Positions 45,991 through 54,960 of a DNA stretch of 64,000 nucleotides are shown here, piece by piece (position 1 is the first letter of the stretch; each line of letters opens with the position of its first letter). Under the pieces are notes generated by a model. That model searched no databases. It was not told the DNA's origin and worked only from the letters and a program-made list of their open reading frames with translations. Both the position numbers and the translations under genes were made by a program. The stretch covers positions 496,001 through 560,000 of the forward strand of contig OY781043.1 in assembly GCA_963676165.1 (NCBI GenBank). Reading direction: 5' to 3'. The DNA comes from JAQIBY01 sp963676165. Lineage in GTDB: Bacteria > Bacteroidota > Bacteroidia > Bacteroidales > ML635J-15.

Positions 45991-46024
45991 AAAGCCGTTG
46001 AACGATTGTTCAGCGGCTTTTTTA
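45991..46024 (+). terminator. Terminator after the ECF sigma factor
   Basis: A 13-bp stem (AAAGCCGTTGAAC with one G-U pair), a 4-nt loop and a T run lie 20 bp after the sigma gene's stop. Confidence 0.85.
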
Positions 46025-46165
46025 TTGCATATATTTTCTTCTTGTTTTTAATTTCGGCATTTGATTTGTATATTTCATGCCAATTGTCAAAATATTGTGA
46101 CAATCAAAATTGTGTGAAATGCGTAAAAGCTTGTAGCTTTGTTTTAAATTATTAAACTGAAAAAC

Positions 46166-47725
46166 ATGCAAAAACTAGTGTATTTCTTTCTGAGTTTTGT
46201 TCTGCTTACAGGTTGGTCTCAATCTGCATTTTCTCAGCGCTATCTTGAAAAAGGAGATGAGGCTTTTGAACGTGAGCAGTTTAAACTTGCTATCGATAAT
46301 TACCAAAAGCAATATGATCGAAGCGAGAAATCACGAAAAACTCGTGCCGAAGTTTCCTATAAAATGGCTTTGGCATACATGAAACTTTCAGAGTCCGAAC
46401 AAGCAATAAAGCATTTTAATAACGCCATTAATTACAATTTTAAAGACAACAATCTGTATTTTGATTTATCTGAAGCATATCTTCAATATGAGGAGTTTGA
46501 TCAAGCCATTGTTGCGTTAGAAACTTATCGCAAAGAAGTGCCTGATGACCCCAGAACTGATATGGCTATTGAACGCATTCACACAACTCTGGAGGCTTTG
46601 GAAAATCCCAACAGTTACGATGTGAAAATTTTTGCACTCATCAACAGTGGGGAGTTGGATTTCTGCCCGTTCTACGGATATAAGGATTACGATAAACTGT
46701 ACTTTACATCCTCTCGTTCAGTTATTGATAATCCAGATATTAACCAAGAATCTGGTGAGCTGTTTACTGATATTTATGAAATGGACAGAGATAATCGTAC
46801 CGATGCTTGGTCAGTGCCACGAAAAAGCCTTGGAATGGTAAATACCGAATTTGATGAAGGAGCTGCAAGTTTAAATCGTCGCTACAATGTCTTGTATTTT
46901 ACACGTTGTGAATTTGATCCAAAAACAGACCAGGCCTGCCGTGTTTATACCGCTAAACGCAGATCGCAGCATTGGTCTGAAGTGCGTGTGCTTGAAATCC
47001 CAGGAATCCCTGAAGGAATTAGCATTGGACACCCTGCAATATCTGAAGATGAATTGACACTGTATTTTGTTGCTGATTCCATGCTTGGTGGATATGGCGG
47101 TAAAGATATTTACAAAGTAACACGTGAACGCAAGTCTCATGATTTTGGAGCACCTCAAAATTTGGGACCTGATGTCAATTCAGATAAAGACGACTGTTTT
47201 CCCTATATTAGAGCGAATGGAGTATTGTACTTTGCATCTCAAGCACATGGAAGCATTGGTGGCTTAGATATTTTTAAAGCTGAACAATTGGGACCAAGTT
47301 CATACAAAGTTGAATCAATGGGAGTTCCTATCAATTCTCCAGCCGATGATTTTGGAATTGTATTTAAAGATGAAGTTGAAGAAGGATATTTTACTTCTCG
47401 GCGTCGTGGAGGTGTTGGGAAATCTGACATTTACCATTTTACATTGCCAGAACTGACTGCTGATTTGTCTGGAATTGTCTGGTCGAGAATGGATAATACA
47501 ACCCTTAGTGGTGTGAAAGTTAGTTTGATGTCTCAAGATGGAAAGTTGATAGAATCCTGTCTTACCAATGAGGCTGGGGAGTATAAGTTTCACTTGAAGC
47601 CAGGATTTCTATACCAAGTTTATTTTGAAAAAGATCCTTTTCTTCCTGAAAGCATAAGGGTCTCAACCAAAGAGATTGAATCCCCAGTTAAAATAAAAAA
47701 AGAGATTTTTCTTGATGGAATGTAG
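46166..47725 (+). CDS. TPR-PD40-regulatory domain protein (PorE-like, no OmpA)
   Basis: 519 residues. Signal peptide about 1-23. TPRs (about 25-145, 'YLEKGDEAFEREQFKLAIDNY'), a PD40 propeller (about 165-425, 'YFTSSRS', 'YFVADSMLGGYGGKDIY', 'YFASQAHGSIGGLDIF' and 'YFTSRRRGGVGKSDIYHF') and a CarboxypepD_reg-like domain (about 430-515). It is a close paralogue of the next gene but ends before an OmpA domain would begin. It may work as a second, non-anchored subunit or bind to the same T9SS partners. Confidence 0.85.
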   Translation: MQKLVYFFLSFVLLTGWSQSAFSQRYLEKGDEAFEREQFKLAIDNYQKQYDRSEKSRKTRAEVSYKMALAYMKLSESEQAIKHFNNAINYNFKDNNLYFDLSEAYLQYEEFDQAIVALETYRKEVPDDPRTDMAIERIHTTLEALENPNSYDVKIFALINSGELDFCPFYGYKDYDKLYFTSSRSVIDNPDINQESGELFTDIYEMDRDNRTDAWSVPRKSLGMVNTEFDEGAASLNRRYNVLYFTRCEFDPKTDQACRVYTAKRRSQHWSEVRVLEIPGIPEGISIGHPAISEDELTLYFVADSMLGGYGGKDIYKVTRERKSHDFGAPQNLGPDVNSDKDDCFPYIRANGVLYFASQAHGSIGGLDIFKAEQLGPSSYKVESMGVPINSPADDFGIVFKDEVEEGYFTSRRRGGVGKSDIYHFTLPELTADLSGIVWSRMDNTTLSGVKVSLMSQDGKLIESCLTNEAGEYKFHLKPGFLYQVYFEKDPFLPESIRVSTKEIESPVKIKKEIFLDGM

Positions 47726-47793
47726 GAAATCATAAGAATTCCTTTTTCTATTCATAGAATTCATTAATTTTATAACCCGAAAAATCCGTAGAT

Positions 47794-49881
47794 ATGAAAC
47801 GAATATTTTTATTAACAATTCTCCTCACAGGAGTCCTGATATCACAAAGCTTTGCGCAAACTAGCTCAAAGAAAGGTGATGATGCGTTTGATCAATTTAG
47901 GTTTGATGAAGCCATAGAATATTACATGCAAGCACTTCCTAACGCACCAAGTCAGGAAGATTATGCTTTAATGGCTTATCGAATTGCATATTGTTATCGT
48001 GATATGCGCCAAATGAAACTTGCTGAAGAATTTTTTGCTAAAGCTTTGAAAGCGAATTCACAACAATTAACTCCTGAAGCAAGATTGTATTATGCTGATG
48101 CACTCCGTATGAATGGAAACTACGAAGATGCAATTGAGGTGTATGAAACTTATTTGGATATTGTTCCAGATGATTATCGAGCAGAAGTTGGTATCGAATC
48201 ATGCAAAAATGTTCCTAAATGGGAAAATGAACCAACCCGTTACGAAGTGTCAACTATGGCGTACTTCAACTCTATGCAACAAGATTTTGCTCCTGCATGG
48301 GCTGACAGTAAAAATAGAACTGTCTATTTTACAACTTCCCGTGAAGGTACCGTTGGTGATAGCAAGAACCAAAAATCAGGAACTGGGTTTACTGATATTT
48401 TTATGATCGAGCAAGACCGTAAAGGCAACTGGAGTGAAGCTGTTCCATTGGGTGGCTACATCAATACTGAGCAAGATGAAGGTGCTCCAAGTTTGAATGA
48501 AAAAGGGAATCTAATGTATTTTACACGTTGCTACGGTGGTGCGAAAAAAGATGTTCCTTGTAAGATTTTCACTGCGATAAAACGTGGACGTTCATGGAGT
48601 GGTGAAGAAGAACTTGTTATCCCAGGATTTGAAGGTTATGAAGTTGGTTATCCATACATTACAAAAGATGAGCTGACATTGTATTTCTCAGCAAAAGCTC
48701 CTACAGGCTTTGGTGGTTCTGATATTTATAAAATGGAACGTGCTGATGATAAAGATCCTTTTGGAGATCCTATCAACCTCGGAGAACCAATCAATACATC
48801 TGGTGATGAATCATTCCCTCACATTCGTGATGATGGAGCCTTGTATTTTGCTTCAGATGGTCATGTTGGAATGGGTGGACTTGATATTTTTAGAGCTGAG
48901 CCTGATGGTGAAGGTGGGTTTACTGAGCCAATTAACTTAAGACCTCCAATCAACTCTTCAGCGGATGATTTTGGTATTATCTTTTATAACAAACGTGAAA
49001 GAGGATATTTCTCTTCAAACCGTACTGGTGGAAAAGGGCTTGACGATGTTTACTTCTTCCGTGTACCACCTTTGGATATTGCAGTCCGTGGTATTGTTAG
49101 AGATACAACCAAACCTCATTTCGAATTCCGTTTGAAAGGTGCAAAAATTCAATTGCTGAATGAAGCAGGACTCGTTGCAGCTTATGAAACTAGCGATGAT
49201 GGAACATACTTCTTTAAAGACTTAGAAGAAGATATGGATTATGTATTGAAAGCTTCTCTTGGTGATGAGTATTTCGCAAATACATACAGCTTTACAACCC
49301 GCGAGATTTATGTGGATACTACCATTGTAATTAACATTAATATGGCACAAATCCCACAGATTATTACACTTCCAAATATTGAGTATGACTTGAATAAGGC
49401 AACTTTGCGTCCTGAGTCAACTGTTGCTCTGGATGGTTTGGTGAAAACATTGAATGATAACCTACATCTTGCTATTGAAATGCGTGCTCATACTGACTTC
49501 CGTGGTTCTGATGAAAGCAATATGGACTTGTCTGAGCGTCGTGCTAAATCTTGTGTGGATTATTTAATTGAAAAAGGAATTGAAGCTGATCGTTTAACTT
49601 GGAGAGGATTTGGCGAATCTATGCCACGTGTTGTTGATACTCTTATGACAGAAGAGCATGAGTTCCTCAAACCTGGAGATATTCTTACTGAAGGTTATAT
49701 CTTAGATCTTCCAACAAAAGCTCAACGTGAAGTTGCTCATCAGCTTAACAGGCGTACTGAGTTTAGTGTGAAATCAAAAACTTACGGTTTAGAACCTGGT
49801 CAAGATCCATTCGAAATGGAGAATGAAAACATTATCAAAAAAGGTGAAGCCGAAGTTGAAGTTGGTGGCGGAGAATTTTAG
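47794..49881 (+). CDS. PorE-like T9SS periplasmic anchor (TPR-PD40-CRD-OmpA)
   Basis: 695 residues with the full PorE domain order. Signal peptide 1-21, TPRs (about 25-140), PD40 propeller (about 155-425, 'YFSAKAPTGFGGSDIYKM', 'YFASDGHVGMGGLDIF' and 'YFSSNRTGGKGLDDVYFF'), CarboxypepD_reg domain (about 430-515) and OmpA family domain (about 525-670, 'LPNIEYDLNKATLRPES', 'MRAHTDFRGSDESNMDLSERRAKS' and 'RLTWRGFGES'). PorE of P. gingivalis binds peptidoglycan and associates with the T9SS PorK/N and PorP parts. No lipobox is seen. It has a spacer between 'RGFGES' and 'LNRRTEF', as often found in this group. Confidence 0.9.
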   Translation: MKRIFLLTILLTGVLISQSFAQTSSKKGDDAFDQFRFDEAIEYYMQALPNAPSQEDYALMAYRIAYCYRDMRQMKLAEEFFAKALKANSQQLTPEARLYYADALRMNGNYEDAIEVYETYLDIVPDDYRAEVGIESCKNVPKWENEPTRYEVSTMAYFNSMQQDFAPAWADSKNRTVYFTTSREGTVGDSKNQKSGTGFTDIFMIEQDRKGNWSEAVPLGGYINTEQDEGAPSLNEKGNLMYFTRCYGGAKKDVPCKIFTAIKRGRSWSGEEELVIPGFEGYEVGYPYITKDELTLYFSAKAPTGFGGSDIYKMERADDKDPFGDPINLGEPINTSGDESFPHIRDDGALYFASDGHVGMGGLDIFRAEPDGEGGFTEPINLRPPINSSADDFGIIFYNKRERGYFSSNRTGGKGLDDVYFFRVPPLDIAVRGIVRDTTKPHFEFRLKGAKIQLLNEAGLVAAYETSDDGTYFFKDLEEDMDYVLKASLGDEYFANTYSFTTREIYVDTTIVININMAQIPQIITLPNIEYDLNKATLRPESTVALDGLVKTLNDNLHLAIEMRAHTDFRGSDESNMDLSERRAKSCVDYLIEKGIEADRLTWRGFGESMPRVVDTLMTEEHEFLKPGDILTEGYILDLPTKAQREVAHQLNRRTEFSVKSKTYGLEPGQDPFEMENENIIKKGEAEVEVGGGEF

Positions 49882-49892
49882 CTTATTTACAT

Positions 49893-49900
49893 ATCTTTGT
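49893..49900 (+). promoter_or_regulatory. -7 box of the purM operon, overlapping the terminator
   Basis: TATCTTTG is a perfect TAnnTTTG match. Its last three bases are also the first three of the terminator stem at 49898-49936. Confidence 0.5.
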
Positions 49901-49936
49901 GGCGTTCGCATATTTTGTGCGAACGCCACATTTTTT
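49898..49936 (+). terminator. Terminator after the PorE-like gene
   Basis: A perfect 13-bp stem (TGTGGCGTTCGCA with complement at 49918-49930), a 7-nt loop and a run of six T form a strong intrinsic terminator 17 bp past the stop. Confidence 0.88.
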
Positions 49937-49953
49937 ATTATTTAACAAAGTTT

Positions 49954-51126
49954 ATGGAAAACAATTCGGAACGATATCAACAAAGAGGTGTTTCTGCTGC
50001 AAAAGAGGATGTGCATCAGGCAATTAAACATATGGACAAAGGAATCTTTCCTAATGCGTTTTGTAAAATTTTACCCGATATTTTGGGTGGTGATGATGCG
50101 TATTGCAATATCATGCATGCTGATGGAGCTGGCACAAAATCCTCTTTAGCATACATGTATTGGAAAGAAACTGGTGATATTTCTGTCTGGAAAGGAATTG
50201 CTCAGGATGCAATTGTTATGAATACTGACGATTTGTTGTGTGTTGGTGCAACTGATAATATCCTGTTGTCATCAACAATCGGTCGAAATAAAAACCTTAT
50301 TCCGGGGGAAGTTATTGCTGCAATTATTAATGGAACGGAGGAAATACTTCAGGAAATGCGCGATATGGGAGTCAATATCTTCCTTACAGGTGGTGAAACT
50401 GCAGATGTTGGCGATTTAGTTCGTACCATTATCGTAGATTCTACCGTTACTGCACGCATGAAACGTGAAGATGTTATTAGCAATGAAAAAATTGCTACTG
50501 GTGATGTTATTGTTGGCTTGTCATCTTCTGGTTTGTCCATGTATGAAAATGAATACAATGGTGGAATGGGAAGTAACGGATTAACTTCAGCTCGACATGA
50601 TGTTTTTCATAACTATTTAGCAAAGAAATATCCCGAAAGCTTTGATCCATCTGTTCCAAGTGATCTTGTTTATAGTGGGTCTAAAAAATTGACAGATAGC
50701 ATTCAGGCATTAGGACTAGATGCAGGTAAGCTTGTGCTTTCCCCGACAAGAACTTATGCACCTGTGATTAAACAAGTGTTGGATGGCTTCAGACATAAAA
50801 TCCACGGTATGATACATTGCAGTGGTGGAGCACAAACCAAAGTACTCAATTTTGTTGAAAATCTTCATATTGTAAAAGACAATATGTTTGATGTGCCTCC
50901 ACTTTTCCAAATGATCCAGAAAGAATCAGGAACTGATTGGAAAGAAATGTACCAAGTATTTAATATGGGACATCGTTTTGAATTGTATGTCCCAGAAGAA
51001 ATTGCAGAAGAAATAATTGATATAGCTAGTGATTTTCATGTGGATGCAAAAATCATTGGGCGAGTTGAAGCTGCGGATCAGAAAAAGCTGACCATTGTTT
51101 CAGAACTCGGAACATTTATTTATTAA
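49954..51126 (+). CDS. purM: Phosphoribosylformylglycinamidine cyclo-ligase (AIR synthase) PurM
   Basis: 390 residues from the ATG at 49954; the frame opens earlier (49897), but that would start inside the terminator hairpin. 'MHADGAGTKSSLAYMYWKETGD', 'FLTGGETADVGDLVRT' and 'IGLSSSGLSMYENEYNGGMGS'-like segments match the ATP-grasp-like AIRS fold of PurM. The enzyme makes 5-aminoimidazole ribotide from FGAM with ATP, in purine synthesis. It is longer than the E. coli enzyme (about 345), as is usual in Bacteroidota. It leads a tight operon with prfA and pyrF. Confidence 0.9.
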   Translation: MENNSERYQQRGVSAAKEDVHQAIKHMDKGIFPNAFCKILPDILGGDDAYCNIMHADGAGTKSSLAYMYWKETGDISVWKGIAQDAIVMNTDDLLCVGATDNILLSSTIGRNKNLIPGEVIAAIINGTEEILQEMRDMGVNIFLTGGETADVGDLVRTIIVDSTVTARMKREDVISNEKIATGDVIVGLSSSGLSMYENEYNGGMGSNGLTSARHDVFHNYLAKKYPESFDPSVPSDLVYSGSKKLTDSIQALGLDAGKLVLSPTRTYAPVIKQVLDGFRHKIHGMIHCSGGAQTKVLNFVENLHIVKDNMFDVPPLFQMIQKESGTDWKEMYQVFNMGHRFELYVPEEIAEEIIDIASDFHVDAKIIGRVEAADQKKLTIVSELGTFIY

Positions 51127-51137
51127 AATTACATTGT

Positions 51138-52226
51138 ATGAAATCAAATATGATATTGGATAAGCTTAAAGGTGTAAATAAACGCTTTGAAGAGATTGCC
51201 AAATTATTGACAGATCCTTCTGTAACTGCTGATATGGAGCGTTACATTAAGCTTAATAAGGAATATAAAGACTTGGAGCCAGTAAAAGATGCTTACAATA
51301 AATACAAGTCACTATTGGAAGGAATTGAAGATGCCAAAGAAATTCTCGCCAATGAATCAGATGAAGAATTGAGAGAAATGGCAAAGGCTGAACTTGACGA
51401 ACTTTCTGAACAGCAAGAGCCAATGGAAGAAGAGATTAAGTTTCTTCTTATTCCGAAAGATACTGAAGACGATAAGAATGCAATTCTTGAAATTCGTGCA
51501 GGTTCTGGTGGCGATGAGGCTTCGATTTTTGCTGGTGATTTGTATCGGATGTACACTAAATACTGCGAGACACGTAAGTGGAAAATGGAAACTACACGTG
51601 TGACAGAAGGTACGCAAGGTGGGTTTAAAGAAATTGTAGTCACCGTTTCGGGAGAAGGTGTTTATGGAGTGCTTAAATACGAATCAGGAGTTCATCGTGT
51701 GCAACGTGTTCCTCAAACAGAAACACAGGGTCGTGTCCATACTTCTGCAGCCTCTGTTGCTGTTTTGCCTGAAGCTGAAGATGTTGATGTGCAAATCAAT
51801 CCTGCAGATGTAAAACGTGATGAGTATTGTTCTAGCGGTCCTGGTGGTCAGTCTGTTAATACAACTTATTCAGCTATTCGTTTAACGCATATGCCAACTG
51901 GTATTGTTGTGACTTGCCAAGATGAGAAATCTAAGCTCAAGAATCTGGATAAGGCAATGAAAGAATTAAAAACTCGTCTGTATAATCTGGAACATCAGAA
52001 ATATTTAGATGAGATTGCATCAAAGCGTAAAACTATGGTGTCTAGTGGAGACCGCTCAGCAAAAATTCGAACATACAATTTTCCACAAGGTCGTGTCACA
52101 GATCATCGTATTAACCTCACAATGTATAATTTGCAAAATGTGATGAATGGTGAGATTGACGAGTTGATTGATAAACTCACTATGGCTGAAAATGCAGAAC
52201 GTTTAAAAGTTGAAGAAACCGAATAA
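51138..52226 (+). CDS. prfA: Peptide chain release factor 1
   Basis: 362 residues; the start could also be the Met at 51150. The catalytic GGQ is in 'SSGPGGQSVNTTYSAIRLTH'. The stop-codon reading motif, PAT in E. coli ('RVPATESQGRIHTSA'), is PQT here ('RVPQTETQGRVHTSA'). This marks RF1 (UAA/UAG) rather than RF2, which would have SPF. It lies 11 bp after purM and 11 bp before pyrF. Confidence 0.97.
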   Translation: MKSNMILDKLKGVNKRFEEIAKLLTDPSVTADMERYIKLNKEYKDLEPVKDAYNKYKSLLEGIEDAKEILANESDEELREMAKAELDELSEQQEPMEEEIKFLLIPKDTEDDKNAILEIRAGSGGDEASIFAGDLYRMYTKYCETRKWKMETTRVTEGTQGGFKEIVVTVSGEGVYGVLKYESGVHRVQRVPQTETQGRVHTSAASVAVLPEAEDVDVQINPADVKRDEYCSSGPGGQSVNTTYSAIRLTHMPTGIVVTCQDEKSKLKNLDKAMKELKTRLYNLEHQKYLDEIASKRKTMVSSGDRSAKIRTYNFPQGRVTDHRINLTMYNLQNVMNGEIDELIDKLTMAENAERLKVEETE

Positions 52227-52237
52227 ATCATAATATT

Positions 52238-53062
52238 ATGGATTATAAAGCACTGTTTGAACAAATTAAAGCGAAACAATCATTTCTATGTGTCGGACTT
52301 GATTCTGATATAAAAAAGCTTCCTGAGCATTTGCTCGAGTCAGAAGATCCAATGTTTGAATTCAATAAAGCCATCGTTGATGCCACAGCGGCTTATACTG
52401 TAGCTTATAAACCAAATGTAGCTTTCTACGAAAGTGAAGGTGCTGCAGGCTGGATTTCTTTGGAGAAAACAGTGAAATATATCCAGAATAACTATCCTGA
52501 GATCTTTATTATTGCTGATGCTAAGCGCGGAGATATTGGGAATACTTCTAATTTGTATGCACGTGCTTTTTTCTCGAATATGGATGTTGATGCCGTAACA
52601 GTTGCTCCATATATGGGTGAAGATTCTGTTTCCCCTTTCTTGACATATGAAAATAAGTGGGTGATTTTACTTGCACTAACTTCAAACAAAGGAGCTGATG
52701 ATTTTCAATATCATACCGATTCTGATGAGCGTCTTTTTGAATCTGTTTTGAAAAAATCTCAAAATTGGGCAGGTAAAGAAAGTATGATGTATGTTGTTGG
52801 TGCTACCCGTGCCGAAATGCTTTCAGATGTACGTAAGATTGTCCCAGAGCATTTTCTTTTAGTTCCTGGTGTTGGAGCTCAAGGTGGTAGCCTTGAGGAG
52901 GTTGCAAGATACGGAATGAACTCTCATTGTGGCTTGTTAGTCAATTCTTCTCGTGGAATTATTTTCGCATCAAAAGAAGAAAATTTTGCAGAAGTTGCTG
53001 GCGAAAAAGCAAAGGCAATGCAATTGCAAATGAAAGACTTATTGGTAAACGCAAATATTTAA
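52238..53062 (+). CDS. pyrF: Orotidine 5'-phosphate decarboxylase (type 2)
   Basis: 274 residues, the length of the type 2 group. 'LCVGLDSDIKKLP', 'VAYKPNVAFYES' and the catalytic 'IIADAKRGDIGNTSNLY' (Lys and Asp of the DAKRGDI motif) are present. It decarboxylates OMP to UMP, the last step of pyrimidine synthesis. Last gene of the purM-prfA-pyrF operon; the two 104-bp elements begin 6 bp past its stop and may end transcription. Confidence 0.96.
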   Translation: MDYKALFEQIKAKQSFLCVGLDSDIKKLPEHLLESEDPMFEFNKAIVDATAAYTVAYKPNVAFYESEGAAGWISLEKTVKYIQNNYPEIFIIADAKRGDIGNTSNLYARAFFSNMDVDAVTVAPYMGEDSVSPFLTYENKWVILLALTSNKGADDFQYHTDSDERLFESVLKKSQNWAGKESMMYVVGATRAEMLSDVRKIVPEHFLLVPGVGAQGGSLEEVARYGMNSHCGLLVNSSRGIIFASKEENFAEVAGEKAKAMQLQMKDLLVNANI

Positions 53063-53068
53063 TAAAAC

Positions 53069-53172
53069 CCCCCATCTTCAAGGTCGAAAGGTAACTTATC
53101 AACGGCATTTACTAATGCTTATTTGAAGTATTGCATTGTAAGCTAGATTGTCCCGACCTCTAAACTTTGTAA
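53069..53172 (-). repeat. 104-bp palindromic element, copy C
   Basis: Homologous to copies A and B but inverted relative to them. Left arm CCCCCATCTTCAAGGTCG is intact (53069-53086); the right arm (53154-53172) keeps CGACCT but has decayed beyond it. In reverse complement it carries the family sequence GGTCGGGACAAT. It abuts copy D exactly. Confidence 0.75.
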
Positions 53173-53276
53173 CCCCCAATCTTTAAGGTCGAAAGATAAA
53201 TAGACGAAAGCACAGATTTTGCTTAATGCATGTGTTTTATCGTAATTTACATTGTCCCGACCTTGAAGATAGGAGG
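53173..53276 (-). repeat. 104-bp palindromic element, copy D
   Basis: In direct tandem with copy C, same length. Arms at 53173-53191 and 53258-53276 match with a few changes. In reverse complement the interior begins GACAATGTA and shares TGCATT-AGCAAA with copies A and B. The pair lies between converging genes and could act as a two-way terminator. Confidence 0.78.
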
Positions 53277-53287
53277 AGAAAAAAATG

Positions 53288-53851
53288 CTACTTCACTGTT
53301 TTAGCAGCTTCAAACATTTTCTCTATTTGTTCCTGAGTGTAATTTTTACTGCGTGATGGTAGGGAAGTGAAAATGATTTGATGATTGTCTTTGATTGTTG
53401 CATAAACAAACGCATAATTTTTCCCTTTGCTGTTTTCAAATTCATATAGGTAGCCATTGTCGCATTCCTGAATAATGTTAAATCCTTTGTCAAATGATGA
53501 AAGACGTTTTTGGGATTCAAGAATTTCTTCCATAGTGCCATCAAAATCTTCTTCTGGCATGGACGCATTCATTTTATAATCTCCACCTTTTAGGTTTAAA
53601 TTCTTGTAAGTTACTCCGTTCATTTCAGTGACACCAGTTCCTTTGGAGATGCTAACTTCTTGTGGTAACATAAGTGCTACAGGAATTCCTTCATCTGCCA
53701 AGCTAAGCTGAACAAGATTTTCACTTGGACTCTCAGTGTTGGAAGTTTCTTCTGTTTTCTCATTGTTTGAGTTTTCGCTTGGATTCTCTGATTTGTTACA
53801 TGAAACAATCATAAGAATGACCATGATAAATGCTAAATTTCTTAATTTCAT
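53288..53851 (-). CDS. Putative lipoprotein of unknown function
   Basis: 187 residues from the ATG at 53851; the frame opens at 53950, but the shorter form starts a lipoprotein signal (MKLRNLAFIMV... with lipobox IVSC, Cys about 18). A polar Asn/Ser/Glu-rich linker (about 20-50) is followed by a compact domain (about 55-187) with 'EDFDGTMEEILESQKRLSSFDKGF' and 'GYLYEFENSKGKNYAFVYATIKD'. I do not recognise the family. It ends 12 bp from copy D. It is likely anchored in a membrane of the envelope. Confidence 0.72.
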   Translation of the reverse strand: MKLRNLAFIMVILMIVSCNKSENPSENSNNEKTEETSNTESPSENLVQLSLADEGIPVALMLPQEVSISKGTGVTEMNGVTYKNLNLKGGDYKMNASMPEEDFDGTMEEILESQKRLSSFDKGFNIIQECDNGYLYEFENSKGKNYAFVYATIKDNHQIIFTSLPSRSKNYTQEQIEKMFEAAKTVK

Positions 53852-54345
53852 TTGTGTATAAATTTTGGTTTTCAGATCAAATATAGTGTGAAAAATGCTT
53901 TCATGGTTTTTGCAAGGCTTGGGAGCCATAAAATCAATATCCCAATTCAAAATGCGGGGAAAATCCCTGATTTTATTAAGTGAAATACCTCAACAAGGAA
54001 TTTGTAGTGTAAAGAAAGTCAGTAGATAAGAGTTTTGCGTATAACTACAGGTGTGGTGTTTTTATGCATAAGTTCTGCTCCTATTAAATCAGAATGGAAT
54101 ACTCTTCCAATCTCGCTTTATTTCTATAAAAACGGGTGTGGAATTCCATTATTAAATAATGCAGGAAAACATACTGAGATTTGTAGTTGAAATTGCTGAG
54201 AAATGTATTTTGAATGTATGTAAAGATCAGAAAGACAGGTGGTAAGGTGTTTGTCTTGCTTAAATTGCTGAATCTGTTCAAAGGATATCTGTTTGGCTCA
54301 TTTCGACAATGTATTTTTGAAGTGTATTAATTAATCACGAAAATC
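53852..54345 (+). other. Intergenic region without a convincing gene
   Basis: About 490 bp, AT-rich, between two divergent lipoprotein genes. A 65-codon frame on the minus strand (54084-54281) has no signal, motif or good start and is taken as chance. Promoters for both neighbours must lie here, but no clear TTTG/TAnnTTTG pair stands out. Confidence 0.5.
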
Positions 54346-54816
54346 ATGAAAAACTTAACTCGATTCATTCAATTTAGCCTATTGTTAGTTTCGCTTGTGT
54401 TTATATTAGCTTGCAGCATGTCTCCGAAATACAATTTAGATTTTCCTGCTCCTGCACTTGATGCAGAAATAAGTGATGTTTTCCCTGTGGATATTGAAGA
54501 AGTGGAAGGAGAAGTTCATCAGGTTATTTTTGGAGGAGTTTTAGTTCAATATGGTGAGATTGGGAGTATCTACAGCTCTCGTAGTGAGTCCACAGAGGAG
54601 GCAATCAGTTTCTTTCAAAACCATTTATTGAAGGATTTCAAAGATTTGCCCAATAATTTTTCTGGTAATATTAATGGTCAGTATTATGCAACTGCACATT
54701 CAGATCATGAGTGCCTGTTTGGTTGGGTAAATGAAAATTATTGTTTCGTATTGAAAGCCAGTAGTGAAAAAGAGCTAGAACAATTGATAGATGCATTTAA
54801 TTATATTTCACAATAG
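54346..54816 (+). CDS. Small putative lipoprotein of unknown function
   Basis: 156 residues with a lipoprotein signal (about 1-23, lipobox ILAC). The mature domain is alpha/beta, with 'SRSESTEEAISFFQNHLLKDF' and 'GWVNENYCFVLKASSEKELEQLIDAF', which could form a small two-layer sandwich. No family is recognised. It stands alone with a strong terminator after it. It resembles the lipoproteins at 53288 and 57006 only in its size class and signal. Confidence 0.72.
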   Translation: MKNLTRFIQFSLLLVSLVFILACSMSPKYNLDFPAPALDAEISDVFPVDIEEVEGEVHQVIFGGVLVQYGEIGSIYSSRSESTEEAISFFQNHLLKDFKDLPNNFSGNINGQYYATAHSDHECLFGWVNENYCFVLKASSEKELEQLIDAFNYISQ

Positions 54817-54864
54817 ATTAACCCCTATGGTTAGTTTTCTCATAGCACCAGTTACTAACCTCTT

Positions 54865-54895
54865 GACGGCAGACTATAAAGTCTGTCGTCTTTTT
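54865..54895 (+). terminator. Terminator after the 54346 lipoprotein gene
   Basis: An 11-bp stem (GACGGCAGACT with one G-U pair), a short AT loop and a run of five T. Confidence 0.8.
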
Positions 54896-54960
54896 CTGTT
54901 GTTTGTATTGAAAATAAGGTTTTTAATGTATTTTTGTGAGAAGATATAAATGCGAAGAGT

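Noticed and set aside
51293..51643. A 116-codon minus-strand frame inside prfA
   Set aside because: It is Ser-rich in the manner of an antisense shadow of Glu/Asp-rich coding sequence and has no support of its own.
54084..54281. 65-codon minus-strand frame in the largest gene-free region
   Set aside because: No ribosome or promoter signal, no recognisable domain, and composition like non-coding AT-rich DNA.
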